DNA from: ZC4RG17 sp036259475 | Lineage (GTDB): Bacteria > Actinomycetota > Acidimicrobiia > Spongiisociales > ZC4RG35 | Assembly (NCBI GenBank): GCA_036259475.1 | Contig: DATABS010000035.1 | Coordinates: forward strand, 1-64,000 | Reading direction: 5' to 3' | Length of the DNA stretch: 64,000 nt | In this document: positions 8,703-15,769 of the stretch, in pieces | Layout: the number at the start of each line of letters is the position of its first letter | How positions within the stretch are numbered: the stretch's first letter is position 1 | The notes under the pieces: model-generated | The model's database searches: none | Seen by the model: only the letters and a program-made list of their open reading frames with translations | Told to the model about the DNA's origin: nothing | Translations under genes and position numbers: made by a program

Positions 8703-8882
8703 GTGTCCTGCATCGAACTCACTGCCCTACAACGTCGGTTGCTGGAGGAGCTAGCCGCGGGCGAGGAGCCATCCGATTCAGCGACGGTCCGAGGAGCTAC
8801 GTCGATGGGGATGGGTGTGCCGGGATAGCTGGAGCTGACAGGGGGCGGGCTTGCTCACGCCCATGGAAACCGGGCGCGGCTA
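8703..8882 (+). repeat. Duplicated gene remnant, copy 2
   Basis: A frame from a GTG at 8703 to the stop at 8828 encodes LTALQRRLLEELAAGEEPSD. The following frame (8829 onward) encodes LELTGGGLAHAHGNRAR. Both match copy 1 at 6495-6682 in order and orientation. The second peptide runs straight into the integrase tail at 8880, so the end of this copy is a fusion point. Confidence 0.55.
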
Positions 8883-9044
8883 GGTGACGCTTCCATCTCG
8901 ACCACTCTCGACCGTTACGGCCACTTGATGCCGGGGGTGGATGAGGCAGCCGCGGACCGTCTCGATGACCTCTTGGCGCGCGGAGTGAAGCACTCAGGAA
9001 GCACTCAAGAATCCGGGACTGTCTCGGAGATTGGCCGGAGGTAG
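8829..9044 (+). pseudogene. Tyrosine recombinase (phage-type integrase) C-terminal remnant
   Basis: From 8880 the frame encodes LGDASISTTLDRYGHLMPG and then an acidic-basic tail to the TAG at 9042-9044. This is the conserved C-terminus of actinobacterial phage-type integrases: the alpha-helix before the nucleophile, then the catalytic Tyr in DRYGHL. The Arg-His-x-x-Arg part and the N-terminal domains are absent. The frame upstream (8829-8879) belongs to the duplicated remnant instead. The fragment reads toward the intact tRNA-Val and ends 35 bases before it, as expected for an integrase next to its attachment site. Confidence 0.75.
8983..9006 (+). repeat. Paired GAAGCACT repeat, right copy (possible integrase arm-type site)
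   Basis: GAAGCACT occurs at 8988 and 8999, again 11 bases apart, inside the tail of the integrase remnant and about 70 bases from the att repeat. The block matches 6072-6095 at 21 of 24 positions. Confidence 0.45.
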
Positions 9045-9078
9045 GCGTAAACCCAAGCGGCGCAAGGGCTTTAGAGGG

Positions 9079-9150
9079 TGGGCGCTAGTGGGATCGAACC
9101 ACTGACCTCTGCCGTGTGAAGGCAGCGCTCTCCCGCTGAGCTAAGCGCCC
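9079..9150 (-). tRNA. tRNA-Val(CAC)
   Basis: A complete 72-base cloverleaf on the minus strand: acceptor GGGCGCT pairing with AGCGCCC, D arm GCTCAGCGGGAGAGC, anticodon arm CTGCC TTCACAC GGCAG giving anticodon CAC, T arm AGTGG TTCGATC CCACT, discriminator A. CCA is not encoded. Its 3' half is duplicated at 5912-5959, which marks it as the integration target of the island. Confidence 0.95.
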
Positions 9151-9179
9151 CAAGCGGCAATGTTACCGGAAGCGGCTGG

Positions 9180-9563
9180 ATGCGCTTCAATCGGTATATG
9201 GCGACGCAGATGAGCCGCGCTCACTTCGAGGCTTTGGTCGACCGGGCCCTGGAAGGACTTCCGGAATGGGTGCACGAGCAAATCGACAACCTAGTGGTAG
9301 TGGTCGAGGACTGGCCGACGCCAGAACAGGACCCGGACGGTCAGGGCATTCTGGGCATATACGAGGGTGTTTCACTCCTGGAGCGGTCGGGAGACTACTG
9401 GGGCGCCATGCCCGATCAGATCACCGTGTTCCGCCAGCCGCATCTCCAGATGGACCTTTCCGATCACGACTTGGAGGAAGAGATTCGTCGAACCGTCCTC
9501 CATGAATTGGCTCATCATCTGGGTATCGACGACGGCCGGCTGCACGACCTGGGTTGGGATTAA
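9180..9563 (+). CDS. Zincin-like metallopeptidase-family protein
   Basis: A 127-residue protein ending in VLHELAHHLGIDDGRLHDLGW. This is the HExxH zinc motif with a downstream Asp, as in the small zincin-like family PF06262 common in actinobacteria. The family's physiological substrate is not known. The frame can start at the ATG at 9180 or 9198 (MATQMSRAHF); the second gives a protein closer to the usual length, while 9180 would put the start only 30 bases from the tRNA gene. It is transcribed away from tRNA-Val and ends seven bases before the convergent gene at 9571. Confidence 0.82.
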   Translation: MRFNRYMATQMSRAHFEALVDRALEGLPEWVHEQIDNLVVVVEDWPTPEQDPDGQGILGIYEGVSLLERSGDYWGAMPDQITVFRQPHLQMDLSDHDLEEEIRRTVLHELAHHLGIDDGRLHDLGWD

Positions 9564-9570
9564 AGAGGAC

Positions 9571-9966
9571 TCAACTCTGGCGGGTGCGAGGAATTCCAGC
9601 TTCCTTCAGGACCCGAGCGGGCACGCCCACCTGGCGCCACGCGGTGTAGGAAATGCCTTTTCGCTCGGAATAGGACTTGGCGGCGTCGATGAAGAACTTC
9701 TCTAGCTGATCGATATCTTCCTTTGATTCCACATCCTTGAGGGCTGACTCGGCGTCGATACGTTCCTGGCGCAACTCGACCTGCTTCAGTGGGTCTTCTT
9801 CGGTGCCAAGACGCTCATCAATGCTGGCGATGCGCTTGCGAACAGAATCCGCGGTAACCGGTCTCCCGGGCCGGCGGGCGCCCAAGGCTTCCAAATACGC
9901 CTTTATGGCGCGTGATTCGCGACGTCCCTGGGCGAGAGCAGCTTTGTGCTCATCTGACATTGGCAT
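9571..9966 (-). CDS. Small conserved helical protein, function unknown
   Basis: A 131-residue, highly charged, mostly helical protein. The middle (residues 45-85, IASIDERLGTEEDPLKQVEL and EESALKDVES-like heptads) looks like a helical hairpin. The C-terminus carries the compact motif RKGISYTAWRQVGVPARVLK, which looks like a small DNA- or protein-binding unit. No family name was recognised with confidence. The start at 9966 has GAGGAGAG nine bases upstream. A plausible promoter lies at 10007-10036. A nucleoid-associated role is possible but unproven. Confidence 0.7.
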   Translation of the reverse strand: MPMSDEHKAALAQGRRESRAIKAYLEALGARRPGRPVTADSVRKRIASIDERLGTEEDPLKQVELRQERIDAESALKDVESKEDIDQLEKFFIDAAKSYSERKGISYTAWRQVGVPARVLKEAGIPRTRQS

Positions 9967-10323
9967 GGGAACTCTCCTCTATGGGCCCAATCTCACCAAC
10001 AATCACTCTATACAGCGACCGCCCCTTATGAGGCAAATAGTCAGAGAGTTTCGTCGCGATGTTGCGGGTGCGCGCTTCGCCAGCTGAGTCAAAGGCGGCG
10101 CGTTGCTGGCGGTGGGCCCCACTAGATGCGGTGGGCTCACTCATTCCATCAGTCCGGTCCGCCGCTTTGGCATAGATAGCAATTCAATCGAGTGCGATGA
10201 GAGTAGGAAGAGACAAAACTTTGGCGTGGCGCCGCCGCACCTCATGGCCTAACGAGATTGAAAGCGGTCATAACGGCTGCAACGCAACAAGCGGACCCGA
10301 TCGAATTATCGAGTCCGCCTGTG
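9967..10323. other. Intergenic region with the promoter of the helical-protein gene
   Basis: No credible gene was found. On the minus strand a TTGCCT -35 (10031-10036) and a TATAGA -10 (10007-10012) are separated by 18 bases, about 40 bases from the start codon at 9966. The rest, up to the tRNA cluster, shows no recognisable structure. Confidence 0.4.
10007..10036 (-). promoter_or_regulatory. Putative sigma-70-type promoter
   Basis: TTGCCT, an 18-base spacer and TATAGA on the minus strand point at the gene starting at 9966. Placement fits, but the call rests on sequence match alone. Confidence 0.35.
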
Positions 10324-10395
10324 TGGGCCCTAGAGGATTCGAACCTCTGGCCTCTTCCGCGTCAAGGAAGCGCTCTACCCCTGAGCTAAGGGCCC
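10324..10395 (-). tRNA. tRNA-Val(GAC)
   Basis: A 72-base cloverleaf: acceptor GGGCCCT/AGGGCCC, D arm GCTCAGGGGTAGAGC, anticodon arm CTTCC TTGACGC GGAAG with anticodon GAC, T arm AGAGG TTCGAAT CCTCT, discriminator A. It is last of three tRNA genes on the minus strand (Gly, Cys, Val). Confidence 0.95.
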
Positions 10396-10406
10396 GCTCT
10401 TGGTCG

Positions 10407-10477
10407 AGGCGACGCCCGGAATTGAACCGGGGTAACAGGTTTTGCAGACCCGCGCCTAACCACTCGGCCACGTCGCC
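10407..10477 (-). tRNA. tRNA-Cys(GCA)
   Basis: A 71-base cloverleaf: acceptor GGCGACG/CGTCGCC, anticodon arm with loop CTGCAAA and anticodon GCA, T loop TTCAATT, and discriminator U as expected for cysteine tRNA. Confidence 0.95.
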
Positions 10478-10531
10478 GGCGTCCGCCTATTCGGCGGACC
10501 GACCGACTTCTCCGAAGAAGCCGATCAGGAG

Positions 10532-10605
10532 AGCGGAAGACGGGATTCGAACCCGCGACCTCAACCTTGGCAAGGTTGCGCTCTAGCCAACTGAGCTACT
10601 TCCGC
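10532..10605 (-). tRNA. tRNA-Gly(GCC)
   Basis: A 74-base cloverleaf: acceptor GCGGAAG/CTTCCGC, D arm GCTCAGTTGGCTAGAGC, anticodon arm CAACC TTGCCAA GGTTG with anticodon GCC, discriminator U. First of the Gly-Cys-Val tRNA cluster. Confidence 0.95.
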
Positions 10606-10646
10606 GAGGGGTCCATTCTAACCGGAGGCAACCTCCAGCCAAACAG

Positions 10647-11075
10647 TCACCGACCGCTCGAACCGAAGCCGCCGACGCCCCGGACAGTCTCGTCGAGTTG
10701 CTCGCGTTCGACCCAGATGACCCCTGGAACCGACACGATCACGAGTTGGGCGATCCTTTCTCCTCGTTCGAATCGGACCGGGTCAGGGCCATGGTTGATC
10801 AGCAGGACCGATATCTCGCCGCGGTATCCGGAGTCGATCAGGCCGGGGCCGTTCACGACCCCAACGCCCAGTTTTCGGGCGTGGCCGCTGCGGGGTAGCA
10901 CGAGCCCGGCGTAACCGGGGGGAATGGCGACCGCCAGCCCGGTCGGGGCGGCGACCCTCGCTCCGGGGTCGAGTTCGACCGGCCGCCTGGTCATCAGGTC
11001 CCAGCCGGCATCGCCGGCGTGGGCCTGGGTAGGCGCCGGTAGTTCAGGATCGAGACGTTGGAAGCTAATCTGCAT
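10647..11075 (-). CDS. dut: Deoxyuridine 5'-triphosphate nucleotidohydrolase
   Basis: A 142-residue trimeric-type dUTPase that hydrolyses dUTP to dUMP and PPi, keeping uracil out of DNA and feeding dTMP synthesis. All five motifs are visible in order: AGDAGWDL, PRSGHARKLGV, GLIDSGYRGEI, GERIAQLV and the C-terminal RGVGGFGSSGR that closes over the active site. The length is normal for the family. The start is the ATG at 11075, without a clear ribosome site. It diverges from the membrane protein at 11125. Confidence 0.96.
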   Translation of the reverse strand: MQISFQRLDPELPAPTQAHAGDAGWDLMTRRPVELDPGARVAAPTGLAVAIPPGYAGLVLPRSGHARKLGVGVVNGPGLIDSGYRGEISVLLINHGPDPVRFERGERIAQLVIVSVPGVIWVEREQLDETVRGVGGFGSSGR

Positions 11076-11124
11076 GGGGAATCGACGTGGGGCATCAACG
11101 GGCGGTCAGCACCACGGAGATGAT

Positions 11125-12207
11125 GTGAGCAACACTACAACGGGGTCACGGGGTCGTCATGCGGCGGCGGCACCTGCCGTGGTCCTCCCACGACCACTTC
11201 CCAGGCTGGTTTCGCGTGCCGAACACGGAGTGCGCTTGCCGGGGATGGAAGTGCTCGGCTTCTACGACGAGCCTTACCAGGTAGCGGCGCGCACGCCACC
11301 GCCGAGGAAGGCAGCCACCGCCATAAGGGCTTCCCAACCTCCTCGCCCTTCTGCCGATTCCCGGAGCCGCGTCTCCACTTTGTGGGAGACGACGGAGATC
11401 ACCGAGGGCTCACTCGACTGGTGGAAGCCCCAGGTAGTTGCGCGCCGCAAGCTGGGAGGGCGCCGGGTGCGAGTCTCGTCGCTGGGGATAGCCATGGTCG
11501 TGGGCGGAGTCTTGCTGGCTCTCATGTTGTTCCTCGTGCAACGACCCGAACGGTTGGCCGAGGAATCGATCTCGACCCTGCGGACCGACGCCCGCGCCGT
11601 GATGGAGACTCTCGCTCCGCTGGAGGCTCTCGTGACTTCGATGGGCAACAGCCAGCCTCCCGACCTGGCGGCCACTACGGCAACCGCCCTGGAAGCCGAG
11701 TCCGCCGCCCGCGGGCTGTTTACCGACGCCCGAAGCTTGAGCGGACCAGATCGAGACGGAGCGGTTGCCGCGGCCGGAGGCGTGCTGGAGGTGACGAGTC
11801 GCACGAATCGGCTCATCGCGTATCGGCTCTCGACGGAAAACGCTCTCGTTCCGCCTTCTCTGCCCGTGTCGGCCGAGGACACGGACCTACCTTCTGCCAC
11901 CGAAGCCGTTACCAGCTGGCGGGCCGACGTGGAGACCGGTCTGGCCGAACTGGGGACCGAGGTGCTCCCGAACCACCGAGTCTCGCTCGAGGATTGGCTG
12001 GCATCTCTCGGTTCATGGCAGACCCGCTACCTCGATGCCGTACGGGCCGGCGATGGTGCGGCGATGACGGCGACGATCGAAGGACTCGTGGCGGAGATGG
12101 AATCTCTCGAGGCGGGGCTCCTCGAAGAACTGGCCGCCGCCGGCGGCGAGCTCCTTGCCGAGCTCGCCGACTCTCGTAAGGCGCTGGAACGCCTACTCAG
12201 AGGCTGA
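11125..12207 (+). CDS. Single-pass membrane protein of unknown function
   Basis: The GTG at 11125 was chosen because CGGAG lies just upstream and an upstream extension would run into dut. This gives 360 residues. The first 110 are Pro/Arg-rich and probably cytoplasmic. One membrane helix follows (SLGIAMVVGGVLLALMLFLV), then about 220 residues outside the membrane that are Ala/Glu-rich and predicted helical. No domain was recognised. It ends 15 bases inside the 3' end of convergent nrdR. The topology suggests an envelope or division-related accessory protein, but this is a guess. Confidence 0.65.
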   Translation: MSNTTTGSRGRHAAAAPAVVLPRPLPRLVSRAEHGVRLPGMEVLGFYDEPYQVAARTPPPRKAATAIRASQPPRPSADSRSRVSTLWETTEITEGSLDWWKPQVVARRKLGGRRVRVSSLGIAMVVGGVLLALMLFLVQRPERLAEESISTLRTDARAVMETLAPLEALVTSMGNSQPPDLAATTATALEAESAARGLFTDARSLSGPDRDGAVAAAGGVLEVTSRTNRLIAYRLSTENALVPPSLPVSAEDTDLPSATEAVTSWRADVETGLAELGTEVLPNHRVSLEDWLASLGSWQTRYLDAVRAGDGAAMTATIEGLVAEMESLEAGLLEELAAAGGELLAELADSRKALERLLRG

Positions 12208-12645
12208 CTCGAGCGTGGCCATCTCCCGTTCGAAGTCCTCCGCGCCCTGGAACTCCTTGTAGACCGAGGCAAACCGGAGGTAGGCCACCTCGTCGACGGA
12301 GCGAAGTCGCTCCAGCACGGCACGGCCGATGTCCTCGGATTCGATGACCCCGCTCTTGGCGCGGATGAGCCGCTCGACATCTCCTACGAGTGACGACACC
12401 TCGGCCGTAGATGCCGGCCGGTCGGCCAAGGCAGCCCCTACTCCGGCAGAGAGTTTGGCGGAGTCGAATGGCTCCACCGACCCGGACCGCTTGCGAACCA
12501 TGAGGGCGCGTTCGCACCTTTCGTAGGTGGTGAAGCGTGCGCCGCATATCTCGCAGGTTCGACGGCGTCGAATGGCGGCGCCGTCGTCGGCCGGTCGGCT
12601 GTCGATGACGCGCGTCTCGTCGGCTTGGCACTCAGGGCAACGCAT
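12193..12645 (-). CDS. nrdR: Transcriptional repressor NrdR
   Basis: A 150-residue protein with an N-terminal zinc ribbon (Cys3, Cys6, Cys31, Cys34) followed by an ATP-cone domain (about residues 46-136, starting LMVRKRSGSVEPFDSAKL). NrdR senses ATP/dATP and represses ribonucleotide reductase operons by binding paired NrdR boxes. Length and layout match the family exactly. No nrd operon lies in the window. It is the distal gene of the lexA-LysM-nrdR neighbourhood common in actinobacteria and overlaps the convergent gene by 15 bases. Confidence 0.96.
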   Translation of the reverse strand: MRCPECQADETRVIDSRPADDGAAIRRRRTCEICGARFTTYERCERALMVRKRSGSVEPFDSAKLSAGVGAALADRPASTAEVSSLVGDVERLIRAKSGVIESEDIGRAVLERLRSVDEVAYLRFASVYKEFQGAEDFEREMATLESASE

Positions 12646-12683
12646 TCGAGGCGTCAGCCTACCGGTAGTTGCGGGTAATCGAT

Positions 12684-13829
12684 CTACTCGCCGTCGTCCG
12701 GCGCCGGTCCGATCTGGAAGATGAGCCGACCGCTTTCCTCGTCCCAGCGAAGCGAGTAGGCCTTCCCCTGATAGTCGAAAGCGCCATCCAGTCCGTCCAG
12801 CTCAGGATCGTCGATGTCCAGGCCGAGACCGCTCAAGAGTTGGCGGCGTCCCTCCGGAGGAAGGCTCGGCTCGACCAGCGCAACGGTGAGTCCGAGCGCC
12901 GTCAGCACCTCTCGATCGTCGGAGACCGTTCCGGATGGATCCCCTCGAAGGGTCACCTGGGACACAACGCCGTCTGTCGCTACCCCCTCGACCACGACGA
13001 ACCCTCCGCTGTTGAAGCGGAACTCATCCGCCGATACCGAGACGTCGGTGGCGGCAAGTGCTGGACTGAGCGGGCGCGCCAATGCGTCCCATTGGGCGAC
13101 GGCTTCATCCGGGGTCAACTCGAAAGCGGACGGGGGCGGGCCGACGATGCTCGGCGCGGTGGTCGACGGTGTGGTCGTCGGCGGGGCGACCGTCGTTGTG
13201 GGGGCGACCGTCGTCGAGGGTGCGGGCACGGTGGTAGTGGGAGCGAGAGCAGACGTAACTGTGGCGGCGGCCACCGTGGGCGGGACGGTTGGGGCGGGTG
13301 CCTCGGTGGGAGCCGGTGCCGTGTTCAGGGAAGGAGTGACGCCGACATCTCCCACCACAACCGTTGCCGGCCCGGCGCTGAACGCGCCGGACACGGCGGC
13401 CACGATCAGCACCACGATGGCGAGCACCCCGAGCACCATTCCGGCGGTACCCATGTCGAGATCTCGACCTTCCAGCAAGGCGGGGCGCCGGTGAACTCCA
13501 CGTCCTGCCGCCCGAACTCGGTCGGCGACAGTCGGCCGGCGGGCCTCCTTCTGGGGGGCCGGTCGCTCGGGCGAGAACCGGCGCCGAAGGGAGATCTCGT
13601 CTCCGAGTCCGTCGTCGACCGAGGGCTCGAAACCGAAACTCTCGTTCCCCCGCTTGAGCTCATAGCCCCCCTTGCGCTTCGGCTCGATGTCGAGATAGGC
13701 CAGCGGCCACCGGATCAGCTCCTCGCCCTGTTCGAGGGCAAGCCGAAGGTGGTCGGCATCCAATTGCAGTTCGGCGGGGATCTTCTCACCATCGATGGTG
13801 GCAACTCCCCGGTACTTTGTCGGCAGCAT
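12684..13829 (-). CDS. Membrane-anchored protein with Thr/Pro-rich extracellular linker
   Basis: The start was set at the ATG at 13829 (MLPTKYRGVATIDG), giving about 381 residues; a TTG at 13865 is also possible. Residues 1-95 form a soluble beta-rich domain with ELQLDADHLRLALEQG. A basic linker and one membrane helix (GMVLGVLAIVVLIVAAVSGA) follow. Next comes an extracellular low-complexity segment of about 90 residues built from Thr, Pro, Ala and Val (TTTVAPTTT-like units), then a C-terminal domain of about 150 residues. No known family was recognised. Its place between nrdR and the LysM gene suggests a cell-envelope role. Confidence 0.65.
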   Translation of the reverse strand: MLPTKYRGVATIDGEKIPAELQLDADHLRLALEQGEELIRWPLAYLDIEPKRKGGYELKRGNESFGFEPSVDDGLGDEISLRRRFSPERPAPQKEARRPTVADRVRAAGRGVHRRPALLEGRDLDMGTAGMVLGVLAIVVLIVAAVSGAFSAGPATVVVGDVGVTPSLNTAPAPTEAPAPTVPPTVAAATVTSALAPTTTVPAPSTTVAPTTTVAPPTTTPSTTAPSIVGPPPSAFELTPDEAVAQWDALARPLSPALAATDVSVSADEFRFNSGGFVVVEGVATDGVVSQVTLRGDPSGTVSDDREVLTALGLTVALVEPSLPPEGRRQLLSGLGLDIDDPELDGLDGAFDYQGKAYSLRWDEESGRLIFQIGPAPDDGE

Positions 13830-13928
13830 TGACTTCCCAGCACCCTCGGCCCGTGGTTGCCGCAATTATCGCATGTCCGCCGGAGAGAACGGACGGGGCG
13901 GTCGCCCTAATTCGGCAGGGCGCAAGTG

Positions 13929-14219
13929 CTACGACGCGGGAAGAAGCAGTACCTGTCCGGGGTGGATGGTGGCGCCATCGAGGCCGTTCATGCGTTGGAT
14001 TCTGTTGACGACCGGTCGAAAATCGGCCCCGTCTTCGGCCACCCGGGAAGCGATGGCCCAGAGGGTTTCTCCCGACGTCACGACATGTTCGACGGCCGGC
14101 GGCGGCGGTTCGTCGGCCTCGGCCGAGGTGAGCAGGAGGAAGACCGCGGTGACCGCCAGACCCAGTACGAGCATCCGTGAGACGAGCAACTGTCCGAGAT
14201 GTGGGCTACGGGCGATCAT
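13929..14219 (-). CDS. LysM-domain exported protein
   Basis: A 96-residue protein from the ATG at 14219, which has GGAGG eight bases upstream. It has an N-terminal membrane/signal segment (MLVLGLAVTAVFLLLTSAEA) and one C-terminal LysM domain (HVVTSGETLWAIASRV ... GATIHPGQVLLLP) that binds peptidoglycan. The position divergent from lexA is a conserved actinobacterial arrangement; in relatives a homologue is often annotated as a LysM cell-division-type protein. The nearest LexA box is 42 bases upstream of the start, so SOS induction is plausible. The protein is too small to carry a catalytic domain. Confidence 0.85.
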   Translation of the reverse strand: MIARSPHLGQLLVSRMLVLGLAVTAVFLLLTSAEADEPPPPAVEHVVTSGETLWAIASRVAEDGADFRPVVNRIQRMNGLDGATIHPGQVLLLPAS

Positions 14220-14260
14220 CGGTCTTCCTCCTCTCTCACCCCGGACTGTCGACACCGGAG

Positions 14261-14363
14261 CGAACGTGCGTTCGGCACGCTACAGAACATACGTTCGGAT
14301 AGCAAGTCGAACATATGTTTGAAACGCGAAAGTCGATGCGCTAAGGTGGGAACGTCCGTTCGA
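14261..14363. promoter_or_regulatory. Four LexA (SOS) boxes between the LysM gene and lexA
   Basis: Four GAAC-N4-GTTC-type palindromes are present at 14261-14274, 14284-14297, 14307-14322 (TCGAACATATGTTTGA) and 14348-14363. Centre-to-centre spacings are 23, 24 and 41 bases. Box 3 overlaps a possible -35 (TTTGAA) of lexA, with TAAGGT at 14342-14347 as a possible -10. Box 4 lies just before the lexA ribosome site. The array should let LexA autoregulate and may also control the divergent LysM gene. Confidence 0.85.
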
Positions 14364-14376
14364 CCCGGAGGAGCCA

Positions 14377-15036
14377 ATGAACAAGCCGAACGAGAGCAAG
14401 TCGAGCAAAACTCAGCTGAGCGATCGGCAACGGCAGGTTCTCGGCTTCATCAAGTCAACGGTGGCGGAAAGAGGCTATCCGCCGTCGGTGCGTGAGATCG
14501 GAGAGGCAGTCGGTTTGTCCTCTCCGTCGACAGTGCACAGCCACCTCTCCGCTCTGGTCAAAGCCGGAGCGATCCGACGTGACCCGACCAAGCCGCGGGC
14601 GATCGAAGTGCTCGATGTCGACAAGGCCACGTCGCCGGCCCCCGAGCCCGTCGATCTCCGTGAGGTACCCCTCGTCGGCCGGATAGCCGCCGGCAGCCCG
14701 GTGCTGGCGACCGAGGACGTGGAGGACGTCTACCGGCTGCCCGAATCCCTGGTGGGGTCCGGACCGGTTTTCATGCTACGCGTCAAGGGCGACTCCATGG
14801 TCGACGCCGGCATCCTCGACGGTGATCTCGTGGTCGTGCGTCGCCAACCGGATGCCAACGACGGCGAGATCGTGGCGGCGATGATCGAGGGCGAAGAGGC
14901 GACGGTCAAGCGACTGTTTCGCCGCGACGGCCGAGTGGTCCTCCACGCCGAGAATCAGGCATACCCCGACATGGTCTTCGACACCGGTATCGACGTGATC
15001 GGCAAAGTCGTCAGCGTGCTGCGACGCCTTCGGTGA
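14377..15036 (+). CDS. lexA: SOS repressor LexA
   Basis: A 219-residue protein with an N-terminal winged helix-turn-helix (residues 13-75, PPSVREIGEAVGLSSPSTVH) and a C-terminal S24 peptidase-like domain. The self-cleavage site is Ala105-Gly106, with Ser140 (KGDSMVDAG) and Lys178 (EATVKRLF) as the catalytic dyad. RecA filaments stimulate cleavage and release SOS genes. The start at 14377 has GGAGGAG ten bases upstream. Four LexA boxes precede it. Its 3' end overlaps convergent dapF by 26 bases. Confidence 0.97.
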   Translation: MNKPNESKSSKTQLSDRQRQVLGFIKSTVAERGYPPSVREIGEAVGLSSPSTVHSHLSALVKAGAIRRDPTKPRAIEVLDVDKATSPAPEPVDLREVPLVGRIAAGSPVLATEDVEDVYRLPESLVGSGPVFMLRVKGDSMVDAGILDGDLVVVRRQPDANDGEIVAAMIEGEEATVKRLFRRDGRVVLHAENQAYPDMVFDTGIDVIGKVVSVLRRLR

Positions 15037-15769
15037 CAATCGGCCAGTCTCCTTCGAAGACCTGCACGGCGGGGCCGATCAGATAGGCGAGGCCTCCCTC
15101 GAAGAACACTTCTCCGCGGCCGCCCGGCACCAGGACCGTCACAGGATCTTCGCTTGGGCCGAGGGCGACGGCGGCCGACACCACCATCCCGCTGCCGCAC
15201 GCCGGGGTTTCTCCCACACCGCGCTCCCACACCCGAAGCCGAATTCGATCGGGCGCTTCGACGGTCACGAATTCTACGTTCGTGCCCTCGGGAAACGCCG
15301 GGTCGTTGGAGACCAGCGGGCCCTCGTTGGCAAGATCGATCTCGCCGGGCTCCTCGACGAGCGTGACGGCATGCGGGTTGCCGATGCTCGCCTCGTGATA
15401 CACCCGCTCTCCGATGCTGAGCATGCCCCCGATCGTCACGGTCCCCACCTCGACCGTGATCCGATCGCCATCGACGAGCGCCCGCCGCTCCCCCACCGGC
15501 GTGATAATCGGAATCCATTCCTTTTCGGCGGCCCATCCTTTGCCGACGGCGTAGCGAGCGACGCAGCGCAAGCCATTGCCGCACATCTGGGCCGGTGACC
15601 CGTCGGCGTTCCAGTACTTCATCGTCGGGAATGGGTCGACTACCAGGAGACCATCGGCCCCGATTCCTCTCCGCCGGTCGCACAGCTGTCGGACGAGATC
15701 GGGCGTCGGGTCGATCTCCTCGACGACGACGAAGTCGTTGCCGAGCCCTTCCATCTTGGTGAATCTCAT
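15011..15769 (-). CDS. dapF: Diaminopimelate epimerase
   Basis: A 252-residue cofactor-independent racemase converting LL- to meso-diaminopimelate for peptidoglycan and lysine. The two catalytic cysteines are Cys63 (SPAQMCGNGLRC) and Cys191 (GETPACGSGM). MRFTKMEGLGNDFVVV at the start is the family N-terminus. It lies downstream of miaA with a 4-base overlap of stop and start, so the miaB-miaA-dapF genes are probably one operon. Slightly short for the family (about 270), but complete. Confidence 0.95.
   Translation of the reverse strand: MRFTKMEGLGNDFVVVEEIDPTPDLVRQLCDRRRGIGADGLLVVDPFPTMKYWNADGSPAQMCGNGLRCVARYAVGKGWAAEKEWIPIITPVGERRALVDGDRITVEVGTVTIGGMLSIGERVYHEASIGNPHAVTLVEEPGEIDLANEGPLVSNDPAFPEGTNVEFVTVEAPDRIRLRVWERGVGETPACGSGMVVSAAVALGPSEDPVTVLVPGGRGEVFFEGGLAYLIGPAVQVFEGDWPIVTEGVAAR

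Larger units (their letters stand above)
5912..9125. mobile_element. Decayed integrative island inserted at tRNA-Val(CAC)
   Basis: The region is bounded by two direct copies of the tRNA-Val 3' half, 5912-5959 and 9077-9125. They match at 47 of 49 aligned positions, with one gap and one substitution. The copy at 9077-9125 belongs to an intact tRNA gene; the other is an isolated fragment. An element integrating into the 3' half of a tRNA gene with regeneration of the gene leaves this geometry. A tyrosine-recombinase C-terminus lies next to the intact tRNA, where such integrases usually sit. Cargo includes an SLH protein and an anti-sigma/anti-anti-sigma pair. The integrase is truncated, so the island should no longer be autonomous. 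Confidence 0.7.

Noticed and set aside
8829..9044. Active integrase
   Set aside because: Only the last 55 or so codons of a tyrosine recombinase are present; the catalytic Arg and His boxes are absent, so the island is not called an active element.
10197..10586. Open frame on the plus strand across the tRNA cluster
   Set aside because: It runs antisense through the tRNA genes. Its apparent peptides (GFEPLAS and similar) are the well-known false translations of tRNA T and anticodon arms.
11146..11900. Minus-strand frames opposite the membrane protein at 11125
   Set aside because: Ser/Arg-rich antisense translations with no domains; the plus-strand frame has a membrane helix and a ribosome site.
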